A DNA stretch of 64,000 bases, from the NCBI GenBank assembly GCA_014323675.1, contig JACONN010000003.1, forward strand, positions 186,001 through 250,000, written 5' to 3'. A model generated the notes under the pieces. It did not search any database. It had not been told where the DNA came from and worked only from the letters and a program-made list of their open reading frames with translations. The DNA comes from Hormoscilla sp. GM7CHS1pb (GTDB lineage Bacteria; Cyanobacteriota; Cyanobacteriia; Cyanobacteriales; Desertifilaceae). The translations under genes were made by a program, and so were the position numbers. Within the stretch, counting starts at the first letter, position 1. Every line of letters starts with the position of its first letter. Positions 37,758-47,496 of the stretch are shown here, piece by piece.

Positions 37758-38573
37758 ATGGAAGCAATTGAGCTGAAGTTCATGTTAAAATTGTTGGAGT
37801 TTACCGGCTACCGGGCCTCCATCAGTAAGATTAGGCTGAATAAAAGCACTAAGGCGTCAGAAAGGGATAGCATCTGCAAAAAACTGCGCGATCGCCAGTT
37901 GGTGGCTTGTGTGGAGGAGGTGGCAAAACTGACGATCGCGCCTCCAGGGCAGGGGCTACTGGAACTGGAGCTAGCTGAGTTGCCGGTGACTGCCGTGGAA
38001 CTGAAGGCGATCAAAGCCTGCACTAAAGGCATAATTAACCCTGGAGACACCGGCATAAAAGCAGCAGAGCGACAGACCGTGCTCCAAAGCTTGGTAGAAC
38101 GGGGCTTTATTGAAGCAGTAAAGACAAAAATCACGGAAGTCTGGCTGACAGAACGAGGACGGGAATTTTTGCTTTCGGAATTTGAATCAAACAGCGCTGC
38201 CACCATCACCTTGAAAATGCTGACTGATTACCTGCGATTCATGCGACAATCGGTTATTAAGCAGGAAACCCAGATGCTCGCAACCGAGGAGGCACCGGCG
38301 ATCGCCCCCAGCGACGAGGAGATTTTGCAGCTGATTCGGGATTTAGACCGGCAGATGCGCACGGACAATTATCTGCCGATTTTCCATCTGCGAGAGAAGT
38401 TGCAACCGCCTCTGTCCAGGGAAGAACTCGATCGGGCGCTCTATCGCCTAGAACGAAATAACCTGATCGAGTTGAGCGCATTGCAGGAAGTCATAGCTTA
38501 TACTCCAGAACAAATTGACGCTGGCATTCCCCAAAATATCGGCGGTCGCCTGTTTTTTATTATAGTAGAATGA
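37758..38573 (+). CDS. Winged-helix-like middle protein
   Basis: The protein has 271 residues and lies between the two ATPases, 116 and 62 bases from them. Repeated helical units ending in short wing-like segments (RQTVLQSLVERGFIEAVK..VWLTERGREFLL, LSREELDRALYRLERNNLIELSAL) suggest two or more winged-helix domains. It has no enzyme motif, no membrane segment and no signal peptide. It could bridge the ATPases to DNA or to the nuclease; this is an inference from context only. I do not recognise a family. Confidence 0.65.
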   Translation: MEAIELKFMLKLLEFTGYRASISKIRLNKSTKASERDSICKKLRDRQLVACVEEVAKLTIAPPGQGLLELELAELPVTAVELKAIKACTKGIINPGDTGIKAAERQTVLQSLVERGFIEAVKTKITEVWLTERGREFLLSEFESNSAATITLKMLTDYLRFMRQSVIKQETQMLATEEAPAIAPSDEEILQLIRDLDRQMRTDNYLPIFHLREKLQPPLSREELDRALYRLERNNLIELSALQEVIAYTPEQIDAGIPQNIGGRLFFIIVE

Positions 38574-38635
38574 AAGCCCGGTAGTCCTCGGAGATCGGCA
38601 GGTAGTCAGTATCGAATAGGTAAGTAGGATTCAAT

Positions 38636-40603
38636 ATGCCATCCATTGATGAGATTATTCAAAAGGGGTTAAACCCCTTCGATCCAGTCAGTTTTGCCAC
38701 GGGGAACTTTTGGCAAGAAAAGCAGGACCAAGCGCCCAGCATTAACTCGATTCACGAACGGGAACTAGCCTCAATAGCAGCAGTGCTAGAACAGGTAGCC
38801 AAAGACCATCGCCCCCGCACGATCATGCTGACGGGAGACTCCGGTTCGGGCAAGAGTTATCTATTAAAGCGGCTCAAACAAGAATTTAACAGCCAAGCCT
38901 TTTTTGCCTACATCGGTCCCTGGGCAGATAGCAACTACATATGGCGTCATACCCTGCGCCATACTGTTGATAGCTTGATGAAAGTGCCAAAGTACCAAGA
39001 AGATTCTCAGTTGATACTCTGGATGAAAAGTCTATCGGCTTTCAGTGATGGTAGTCTGATGAAAAGGTTACTGGGAGAGCGGAAACAATTCATTAATGAC
39101 CTCAGAGCCACCTATCCATCGGGAATTTACAACGCGAAAGAGTTTTTTGGGGTATTGTACGACCTGAATAATCCCAAACTGAAGATGACAGCCTATGACT
39201 GGTTGCGGGGAGACGATCTAGATCCAGACGATCTGAAAGCTTTGGGAGTAAAAAGGGCGATCGACAATGAAGATGCGGCGCAAAATATCCTGATCAATTT
39301 TGGCATAATTTCTGCTGATACCAACCCGATCGTGCTGTGCTTTGACCAACTGGATAACATCCCCCGTCTGGAAGATAACTTCCTAGATATCCAAGCTTTG
39401 TTTAATGTCAACTCTAGCATTCACAATTTCTCGCCCAACAACTTGCTGGCGATCGTTAGTATTATTAAGAATACTTGGAAACGGAATAGTGAGAGGGTGC
39501 AATCTGCTGACCGAGTGAGAATTAATGAAACGGTTGACCTGAAGGAGATATCCCTAGATCAAGCAGAAGAACTCTGGACCACCAGACTATATCCTCTACG
39601 CCAGCAAGCGATCCCGAAACCCGCTTCGCCCCTTTATCCCTTAACTCGCCAACAGCTAGAAACAGAATACCCCCGTGGCAGAACTACGCCTCGGTCGGTG
39701 CTGGTGTTGGGACGTCAGCTAATCGGACAGTACAAAGAAAACCTAGTTATTGGTTCGCCCAATGTGGCCCGGCCTTGGTTGACTCTGGTTAAATCTCCCG
39801 TACAGCAAGATGCGCTGGCAGCTTTTAAGTTAGTCTGGAAGCAGGAGTTCGACAAAACTGCTGCAAAAATTACCCGAATTCGCGATTACGATGGTCCGGA
39901 ACTGATAAAAATGCTGCAAGAAGCTCTCAAGGCATTGGATATCTCCGGGATTAAGCCGAAACTATTATCAGATAGTGCCACATTCGCCAGTTATTCCCTG
40001 AGTTACCAAGATGGGCAGAACCGGGTAGGATTAGTATGGGCGGAAAATCCTAACATGAGTAGCTTTTTTCGTCTGATGGAAGCTTGCCAGAAAGTAATTC
40101 AGAAAAAGTTCTGTCAAACCCTGTACTTGATTAGAAATGAAGGGGTGGGTCAATATACCCATCAAGGTAACAAAATATATCAGCAAATTTTCACTGGTTC
40201 CCCCCATCGTCACATCGAACCGGACCTGGAGTCTCTGCACTACCTGGCAACCTACCATAATCTGGTGAATGCTGCTTACTCTGGAGAGTTGGTAGTTGCT
40301 AACAAAACTCCGACGCTACAAGAGTTAGAAGTTCTGCTTCGGGACTCTCAGATCATGTCATACTGTCCGTTGTTGCAAGATTTGGGTATTGTCACCTCCG
40401 ATGGCGGAGAAGATGAAAGGGATAAGTTAGTCCGGGAAGTCAAGGATTTTTTGTTGAATATAGTCAGCACCCAGCAGACGATCGGGCCTGAGATTCTGAG
40501 GCAAAATGCTCGCAGTCAGTTTCCGCAGATAAATAAATCGGAAATTGAGCAGCTGATTGAGCAGCTTTGTCAGGAAAATTTTTATGACAATTGTCAACCC
40601 TAA
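38636..40603 (+). CDS. AAA ATPase B, paralogue of A
   Basis: The protein has 655 residues. MPSIDEIIQKGLNPFDPVSF, Walker A GDSGSGKS (~67-74) and Walker B IVLCFDQLD parallel ATPase A, as do the FFGVLYDLNNP and GEGVGQ-type C-terminal words. The shared architecture means an old gene duplication kept side by side. In a run of five T (40579-40583) the frame ends early as QENFYDNCQP; dropping one T would read FMTIVNPNDPPEQ on to a stop at ~40649, as in ATPase A. The loss affects only the last ~15 residues. Confidence 0.75.
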   Translation: MPSIDEIIQKGLNPFDPVSFATGNFWQEKQDQAPSINSIHERELASIAAVLEQVAKDHRPRTIMLTGDSGSGKSYLLKRLKQEFNSQAFFAYIGPWADSNYIWRHTLRHTVDSLMKVPKYQEDSQLILWMKSLSAFSDGSLMKRLLGERKQFINDLRATYPSGIYNAKEFFGVLYDLNNPKLKMTAYDWLRGDDLDPDDLKALGVKRAIDNEDAAQNILINFGIISADTNPIVLCFDQLDNIPRLEDNFLDIQALFNVNSSIHNFSPNNLLAIVSIIKNTWKRNSERVQSADRVRINETVDLKEISLDQAEELWTTRLYPLRQQAIPKPASPLYPLTRQQLETEYPRGRTTPRSVLVLGRQLIGQYKENLVIGSPNVARPWLTLVKSPVQQDALAAFKLVWKQEFDKTAAKITRIRDYDGPELIKMLQEALKALDISGIKPKLLSDSATFASYSLSYQDGQNRVGLVWAENPNMSSFFRLMEACQKVIQKKFCQTLYLIRNEGVGQYTHQGNKIYQQIFTGSPHRHIEPDLESLHYLATYHNLVNAAYSGELVVANKTPTLQELEVLLRDSQIMSYCPLLQDLGIVTSDGGEDERDKLVREVKDFLLNIVSTQQTIGPEILRQNARSQFPQINKSEIEQLIEQLCQENFYDNCQP

Positions 40604-40731
40604 CGATCCTCCCGAACAAGAATCAATCTCTGGAGTTTCTCAAGAGTAATTTATTCTCTTTGCACTTCACCCGCAGTTAAAACCCCGCGTTACTAGGCGG
40701 GAGCCAGGGAACGAGAGCTAAAGTCTGTTTT

Positions 40732-40870
40732 CACCGACTAAGATAAAATCCGGGTAATTTCCCCTCGTTCCCAGGCAGAGCCTAGGAACGAGTTCTAGAG
40801 GCGGAGCCTCTAGTTGAGAATGGTGCAAGATATGAGTGAAAACCGACTAAGATAAAATCCGGGTAATTAC
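40732..40870. repeat. Direct repeat ACCGACTAAGATAAAATCCG
   Basis: ACCGACTAAGATAAAATCCG with GGTAATT following occurs at ~40732 and again at ~40845. Between them lies a CCTCGTTCCCAGGCAGAGCC palindromic repeat of the family seen at ~50460, ~50650, ~61620 and ~62510. Confidence 0.6.
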
Positions 40871-40878
40871 TCACAATT

Positions 40879-40982
40879 GGTGAGGGCGTTGGGTTGAGGC
40901 ACGAAACCCAACCTACAGTTGCGTTCATTTGGTGAGGGCGTTGGGTTGAGGCACGAAACCCAACCTACAGTTGCGTTCATTT
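40879..40982. repeat. 52-bp tandem repeat before the nuclease-translocase gene
   Basis: Two adjacent copies of a 52-base unit (GGTGAGGGCGTTGGGTTGAGGC...). Each contains the inverted repeat GTTGGGTT..AACCCAAC. It lies 28 bases before the start codon at 41010 and could influence its expression. Confidence 0.85.
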
Positions 40983-41009
40983 TTATTATGGGCATTCAAC
41001 GGGTTTGAT

Positions 41010-41676
41010 ATGATATTGTACCAAGCAGCAGAGATCCGATCGCTTATCACCCAGCTAGCATCCTGTCAAACCCTCTGGTTAGATACGGAAGTAGCTGACT
41101 GGAAAACTCCCAAGCCCAGATTATCTCTGATTCAGGTGTTGGCAGATCCTCATGACTTGACGGGAGAAAGCACTTACATCCTAGATGTATTAGATAGAAA
41201 TGATTTGGTCAGAGATTTTGTTGACCAAATTATGGCTAATTCCCAAATAGAAAAGCTATTTCACAACGCTAGTTACGATCTCAGGTTTCTGGATAAAAAT
41301 AAGGCCCAGAATGTTACCTGTACCTTGAAGATGGCCAAAAAGATAGGAGGCGATCGCCTGGGAGTATCGAACCTGCAACTGAAAACTTTAGCAGCAGAAC
41401 TTTGCCAGATATCCAATATCGACCGAGAGGAACAGCAAAGTGATTGGGGACGGCGACCGCTGACGGCAAAACAGCTACAATATGCTAAGATGGATCCAGT
41501 ATATCTGGCTCAAGTACACGGCCATTTAGTAAAGTTAATGAAACAGGATCGTCCCCAACAAACTACTGTGAAGACTGGAGAAACATCATTTAGCGTCACA
41601 AACGTCAGAGTCGCGACGGAATGTCCGCGTCTATTCTATTTACATCAGCGGTTTGGTGGCAAAACAATGTTTGTTC
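41010..41676 (+). pseudogene. DEDDy exonuclease-Cas4-like-FtsK fusion, 5' part
   Basis: From the ATG at 41010 (MILYQAAEIRSLITQLASC). The exonuclease motifs are all present: LWLDTEVADW (D-x-E), LFHNASYDLRFLDK (ExoII), LQYAKMDPVYLAQVH (Y-x3-D, ExoIII). The Cas4-like part begins with VATECPRLFYLHQRFGG, which carries the first iron-sulphur cysteine. The frame is cut by the IS element after GTTTGTTC. Reading across the excised element gives KTMFVPSDAAGIGTIFHQLCEQF. The exonuclease fold resembles RNase D/DnaQ; the substrate could be DNA or RNA. Confidence 0.85.
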
Positions 41677-43700
41677 GTAATTGCTCAAGATCTTGGTGGT
41701 GAAGGAATATGGGTACTGCCGGTACTGCATAGTTACTCGGGCCATCGGACTGGAGTGAACAGCCCTTGTACTGCCTCGGAATGCCTAACAGGACAAGAGC
41801 AATTTTTGAGGAGCGAAAACTTCTCAAATGCTTACGGGGTGGGGGGTTTTGACCTCGAAGTGGTGAGTCGGCAGCCGAGCGCCCGAATATGCAGTTGAGA
41901 TGCGCGACAGCTGATTTTTTTCAAAATCCCGCGCCCAGGGTTGACAAATTCGATAAATAAGTAGTAAGTTGGAAGACATGACTAAGAATTGGCTTGCTGA
42001 CCTCGACCAAGACACAGAGAATCTCGACCCAAAAAGTCGGGAAGTTTTGCAGCGGTTACTCAATTACCTAGAAGACCTATACAGCCAAAACCTTGAATTG
42101 AAAGCTGACAATCAACGATTGAGAGATGAAATAGCCGCGCTCAAAGGGCACAAGGGAAAACCTGACATCAAACCTCAAGCCAAAGCTGATACTTCTAAAG
42201 CTGATACTTCTGCGGAGGCCAAACCAGAGCAGCCCAATAGTCGAGAGCGAAAAAAGAAAAAACCGAAAACCCCCCCCAGGAACGTCGCCAACTTATTCAT
42301 ATTGACAGAGAAGAGGTTATCAAACTGGCTCGGAGTAACTTGCCGTCAGATATCACCCATAGAGGCTACCGAGAAGTAACAATTCAAAATATTATATTTA
42401 AAACAGACACGGTTATTTATCGACTAGAAAGACTCTATTCACCTAGTACGGAGAAATTTTACGAAGCCCAGTTGCCGCAAGGATTAAAAGGCAAATCTTA
42501 CGGGAGTGAACTCGAAGCATTTGTTCTCACTTTGTATTATCAGTTACGAGTGCCAGAAGAAAAGATTCTTAAATTGTTGCCGTCTCAGGGAATAGTAATC
42601 TCGGCGGGAAAAATATCTAACTTAATAACTCGGCAATATTTAAGAGAATTTACTGAAGAACGAAATGCTATTTTAGAAGCGGGACTGGGCAGTACCAGTT
42701 ATCACCAAATTGATGATACGGGGATGCGGGTTAATGGGAAAAATTGCTATGTATTCACACTCTGCAATCCTTACTATAGCAGTTTTTTTACCAGAGAGCG
42801 CAAAAACTCTGAAACAGTTCTCCAAATGTTAAACGAATTGCAGTTGGATCCAACTGAATTAGCAGTTGTTCAATCAGATGATTTAGTTGACAGTATTTTG
42901 CCTGACAAGAAGAAAAAGCAGCTCGGGGACTACATAGATATTTTGGTGGCTGATGACGCGGGACAATTTCACAACCAGACGAACCATCGTAGTTTATGCT
43001 GGATTCATGAAGGACGACACTACGAAAAGCTGACTCCTCTGGTTCCCTCTCATCAAAAAAGCCTGGCACAATTTCTCTCTTATTTTTGGATTTACTATTA
43101 TCAACTCAAAGCCTATCAACAGCAAAGCACAGAAGAGCAGCGACAACAAAAACTGTTGCTTGAAACCGAATTTGACAAATTGTTTTCCCGTCAAACCGGA
43201 TACAGTGCTTTAGATCATAGAATTGATTTAACAAAACAGAAGAAGCCTTATTTACTATTAGTTCTAGATTTTCCTGAAGTTCCTCTTGACAATAATGAGG
43301 CAGAGCGGACAGTCCGGGAGTATGTGATTAAGCGCAAAATCTCCAATGGAACCCGCACTCTACAGGGGACTCAGGCGTGGGAAGTGTTTTTGGCTCTGGT
43401 TGACACCTGCCGCAAAAACGGAGTGAATTTTTATTCGTACATTAAGGATCGAATTTCCAAATCTTTCAAGATGCCAGCGTTGTCCACGCTAATTCAACAG
43501 ATGCAGCCGCCAAAACCAACATAAACATAAACCATTGACTCCAAGTCTCGCTTGTGTAGTTTCCACCTAAGCACCAAGGGTGTTACAGCTCCTTGTTATA
43601 AAGGACAGACTCATTAAGTGCGACATCAGCTCCTGTTTAAAAAGCTGCAGGAGCTACTCTCGTGTGGAAATCACTCCCCACCAACATATTGAGCAACTTC
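41677..43700 (+). mobile_element. IS66-family insertion element
   Basis: 2024 bp with imperfect terminal inverted repeats: left GTAATTGCTCAAGATCTTGG, right complement GAAGTTGCTCAATATGTTGG. The 8-base target duplication GTTTGTTC flanks it at 41669-41676 and 43701-43708, as expected for IS66. It carries one transposase gene in two frames. The perfect duplication and clean ends mean a fairly recent insertion. Confidence 0.95.
41978..43524 (+). CDS. IS66-type transposase, two frames joined at C8
   Basis: The first frame starts MTKNWLADLDQDTENLDPKS with a leucine-zipper-like helix and a basic KKKKPKTPP linker. The remainder has STSYHQIDDTGMRVNG, LAVVQSDDLVDS, ADDAGQFHNQT and VPLDNNEAERTVREYVIKRK, matching DDE_Tnp_IS66. 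The frames meet in a run of eight C at 42270-42277, where one more C would give QERRQLIHIDREEVIKLARS. Either the run slips during transcription or translation, or the element is inactive, or the base is a read error. Confidence 0.85.
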
Positions 43701-43708
43701 GTTTGTTC

Positions 43709-45630
43709 CCTCGGACGCTGCTGGTATTGGTACGATATTTCATCAGCTATGCGAGCAATTTGTGGCCCTAGCAAAGCAGCGATCGGAGTTTACAGTCTTG
43801 TTGGCCTCTGCTGATGCTAATGTAGAGGAAGTAGCCTTCCGGATGCAACAGTTGTTTTACCAGTTGGCTTTTTATCCCTACATGGAGACTGCTACGGAGA
43901 TGGCCTCGGAACTTCCGACAATATGGCAGGGTTTAAGGGCATTGATTCAGCGCTGGGCCCATTTGTTAGTAAGCAATAGGCGCTATTGTAATTTTTTGGA
44001 AGTGATTAGCAAAACTTTTATTGCAACGGAACAGAGACTAACTCATGCTTTTATTTTGCCCGATCGCACGCGGCAGGAAGTAGTGGGAGTATTTGATGGC
44101 TTGATCTATGATTTTGAACGCGATCGCCTGTGTGTGGTAGACTACAAAACCTACGCACCGGTGGATCCATCAGCTCAATTAATCCAGGTTGCCCTCTATA
44201 GTTATACGATCTGGCAGCAGAACCAAGTGCCAGTTGATGCAGCAGTTTACTGCGTTTTACCAGAATTCAAAGTACGTGAATATTCCTGGGAACAGCTAGC
44301 AGAAACGGTGCATCAGCTAATTCCTCATAAATTGCAACAAATGCGGGAATGGTTAAACTGGAAACCTCCACAAGCAGATCCGCCGCCCCCGACAACTCAA
44401 TCTCACCTGTGTGAAATTTGCCCCCAGCAACAAAAATGTCAGACTTTTTTTGCCAGTAGGGTGGGCACCGCGGTGGGCACCGCCCACCATCCGGGAGAAA
44501 GCACTACAAACCATCGGCAAGAAAGCAGCGCCCAGCAGGGAAGCGCTTTAGCGCTTACTACAAACAGCAGCGCCCAGCAGGGAAACGCTAAAGCGCTTAC
44601 TACAAACGTAGGAGAACAGTTGGTGGAAATCCTGCAATCATTTAATATAGGAGTTGATTATCTAGGGGCAGCAGTTGGTCCGGCGTTTATCCGAGTGAAG
44701 CTGAAACCCCATCTGGGGGTGAAAGTTGTTTCTCTGCTGAATAGAACCGAAGATTTACAAGTGCAGTTAGGGATTGCATCCCGTCCCTTAATTAAATCCC
44801 AAGCAGGATATGTTAGTGTAGATATGCCCAGACCCGATCGGGAAGTGGCGCAGTTCTCAGATTACATTCAACCTGGAGAAACACTGGAATCTGTCAGAAT
44901 TGCCATTGGCGTGAATTTAGATGGTAAACTCGTGGAAGCAGATCTATCCGATCCAAATACCTGTCACTTTTTGGTGGGTGGGACCACCGGAAGTGGCAAA
45001 AGTGAATTCTTGCGATCGCTTCTCCTCAGTCTGCTAGTTCGCCACTCTCCCGCACATCTGAAAATCGCCCTAGTTGACCCCAAGCGGGTAACTTTTCCCG
45101 AGTTTGAACAGATGCCCTGGTTGTATTCACCGGTGGTCAAAGACCCCGATCGGACGATCGAACTAATGGCAGAATTAGTGGCAGAAATGGAATTCCGTTA
45201 TCAGCTATTTGAATCAGCAAGCTGTGCTGATATTAATGCCTATAACCTCAAATCTGTCAAGCAATTGCCCCGGATAGTCTGTATCTTTGATGAATATGCC
45301 GACTTCATGGCCGAAAAGGAAAGTCGCACCGAGTTAGAACAAAGCATCAAGCGCTTAGGGGCCATGGCACGTGCTGCTGGCATTCATCTGATCGTTGCTA
45401 CCCAACGCCCTGAAGCTAAAGTTGTTACCCCGATCGTCCGTTCTAACTTACCAGGGCGAGTGGCACTCCGCACCGCTAGCGAAGCAGATTCAGTTATTAT
45501 TTTAGGTGGCAAGCAAACAGCAGCAGCATACCTGTTGGGGAAAGGCGATCTACTTTATCAAGTTGGTTCTCAGTTGCAGAGATTGCAGAGTTTGTTGACT
45601 GAAAAGATTGATTTATATTGGGACAAATAA
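43709..45630 (+). pseudogene. DEDDy exonuclease-Cas4-like-FtsK fusion, 3' part
   Basis: In frame after the IS: a PD-(D/E)XK core (GVFDGLIYDFERDRLCVVDYKTY, with D and D-x-K) and a C-x2-C-x5-C set (CEICPQQQKC) that with the upstream CPR cysteine would bind a 4Fe-4S cluster, as in Cas4/AddB. A linker with in-frame repeats follows (44459-44620), then an FtsK/HerA ATPase: GGTTGSGKSEFLRSLL (Walker A), PRIVCIFDEYADFM (Walker B), GRVALRTASEADS and LLGKGDLLYQ. The intact gene would make 862 residues from 41010. Without precise excision it yields two truncated products. Confidence 0.88.
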
Positions 45631-46058
45631 AAAACCTGTAAGTCTTATTTTTCAGAATCTGTACGGCTTCATGGGCGCGATCGCCAATTTTCTGTCCGGT
45701 CACGGCATCGGAAATTTATCGGTTAATATAATTATGTCACAGCTTTGTGCCCCGGCGCAACCCGATCGCATCTGGGTGGGGTCCGGGCACAGCATCCGAA
45801 AATTATTGGTTCATATTCTTTACGCCTTGCTAAACCTACATCTATCATATGCAGTGCCCCGATTGCCCGCTTAAGGCGATCGCATTATGTCGGGGTACAG
45901 GGTCGCGCGTGTCCATAACATTGGGGTCGCGCCGAGGCACAAAATATTACATTAGAATTGACCCCGATCGCTTAATAGCCAAAAGTTCCAAGTGACCGCT
46001 GTACCTCACCCTTAGTGAAAAAGGCTATAATAGAATAAATAACGTAGGGAAAAGAGAT
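45631..46058. other. Intergenic, repeats only
   Basis: No supported gene. CACGGCATCGGAAATTTATC and a similar GGGCACAGCATCCGAAAATT form diverged direct repeats near 45700 and 45785. A promoter for the Uma2 gene should lie near the end; TATAATAGAATAAATAACG at ~46028 is a plausible -10 region. Confidence 0.4.
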
Positions 46059-46841
46059 ATGTCTCAAGTAGTAGAAGCACCTGCGAAGACAATGACATTT
46101 GAGGAATATCGGTTCTACCAGGGAGAACCGGATGTCCTGTACGAACTATTCCGAGGACGTTTGATACCAATGGCAACACCAACATCACTACATACCAGAA
46201 TCTGTGATTATATCGCTTATATCCTCAAGCGTCACTTTGCCAGTCAAAAGATAGCCTTAGTTCCGACAATTGTCACTGGGGTCAGAACAGAAGTAGATGC
46301 ATCCAGAATTCCAGATGTCGTAGTTTGCTCAGAAGATGTCTGGTTGCAATCGTGCAACCGCGCGGGTGCAGGTATACTTGACTTTGGGGAATTGCCCACT
46401 CTAGTAGTGGAAGTAACCAGTGAGAACTGGCGAGAAGACTATATTCGCAAACGGGCTGAATATGCCTCGCTCGAAATTCCCGAATATTGGATAATAGATC
46501 CCAATAAAGAACAAGTATGGATTTTGAGTAATCCTGAAAGTCACCCTGGTTACGCTCAGGTAGAATATACAAGAGGGCAATCTTTCAATTGTGTCCAGTT
46601 TCCGGAACTGGTTCTATCAGTGGATACAGTCCTTTGGCCTCCGCTGGTGCAAGATTTGATTGCTGAAGAGCTTGAGCAACTGCGACAGGAAAAAGAACGG
46701 GCCTCCCAAGCGCAAGAACAGGCCGAGCAAGAAAAAGAGCGGGCCGAACGGGAAAAAGAACGAGCAGATCGGGAAAAAGAACGGGCAGATCAGTTGGCTG
46801 CTAAATTAATAGAAATGGGATTAGATCCTAATACGCTCTAG
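46059..46841 (+). CDS. Uma2-family PD-(D/E)XK protein with coiled-coil tail
   Basis: The protein has 260 residues. MTFEEYRFYQGEPDVLYELFRGRLI, SRIPDVVVCSE, LPTLVVEVTSENWREDYIRKRAEY and IPEYWIIDPNKEQV are the Uma2/DUF820 motifs, with the D..E-x-T/K-type nuclease core. The last ~45 residues are EKERAxxEKERAD heptad-like repeats, as in many cyanobacterial members. These genes are abundant in cyanobacteria and often linked to mobile DNA; the role is not established. It looks intact. Confidence 0.88.
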   Translation: MSQVVEAPAKTMTFEEYRFYQGEPDVLYELFRGRLIPMATPTSLHTRICDYIAYILKRHFASQKIALVPTIVTGVRTEVDASRIPDVVVCSEDVWLQSCNRAGAGILDFGELPTLVVEVTSENWREDYIRKRAEYASLEIPEYWIIDPNKEQVWILSNPESHPGYAQVEYTRGQSFNCVQFPELVLSVDTVLWPPLVQDLIAEELEQLRQEKERASQAQEQAEQEKERAEREKERADREKERADQLAAKLIEMGLDPNTL

Positions 46842-46917
46842 AGCGTCGGTTGGGGACATCTCACTTTTGTAGCGGGGATCTTTACCGGTAGCCGAGAAAC
46901 CAGGTGGATGGGAAAAA

Positions 46918-46975
46918 CCGGGGCACGGCGATATTACATTGATAAGATTTACCGATAATCTATCGATGCCGTGCC
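46918..46975. terminator. Hairpin after the Uma2 gene
   Basis: GGGGCACGGC... and ...GCCGTGCCC bracket a ~38-base loop with ATTACATTGATAAGATTTAC inside. It may be a long stem or a repeat remnant; terminator use is uncertain. Confidence 0.35.
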
Positions 46976-47072
46976 CTTACATTTCCTTTGCTCACCCATA
47001 CCATCTGCCGTCGCGGGCAGGTAAGCGGTAGTATTGTAATTGTAGATATAATTCACAAATCAAATAGTGCCG

Positions 47073-47399
47073 ATGACAGTCAAAGAATTAGAAACACAGC
47101 TACTTGCTTTAACACCTGCCGAGAAAGCTGAAGTGATCCAGATATGAGCACGTAGTATCAACAACAGATGGCGTGGGATTAGCAAAACACCTGGTGTCTG
47201 CGGTGGCGATGCCTGCATCACCGGAACTCGCATTCCCGTTTGGGTACTGGTAAACGCCAGAAATTTAGGCATCAGCGAATCTCAACTTCTCTATGACTAT
47301 CCGACTCTGAGTGCTACTGACTTAACAAATGCTTGGGTTTATGCTGAGGCAAATCATCTTGAAATTGAAACCGCAATCCGAGATAATGAGGAAGATTAA
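47073..47399 (+). pseudogene. DUF433 antitoxin gene with internal TGA
   Basis: MTVKELETQLLALTPAEKAEVIQI, then TGA, then (same frame) ARSINNRWRGISKTPGVCGGDACITGTRIPVWVLVNARNLGISESQLL, ending with YPTLSATDLTNAWVYAEANHLEIE. The ATA-TGA site looks like a single change from a leucine codon. The partner after it is also truncated, so the module is dead. Confidence 0.85.
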
Positions 47400-47485
47400 A
47401 TGGCACGTCTCTATGCAGATGCACAATTTCTCGATTCTTCTGTGTTGATACTACGTTACACGCGAATGGGGCAGGAGAATTAGAG
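47400..47485 (+). pseudogene. Truncated DUF5615-type toxin
   Basis: Starts at an ATG directly after the antitoxin stop (TAA ATG). MARLYADAQFLDSSVLILRY is like the first ~20 residues of DUF5615 PIN-like toxins; the rest is missing. Confidence 0.6.
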
Positions 47486-47496
47486 GCAACTTTGAC

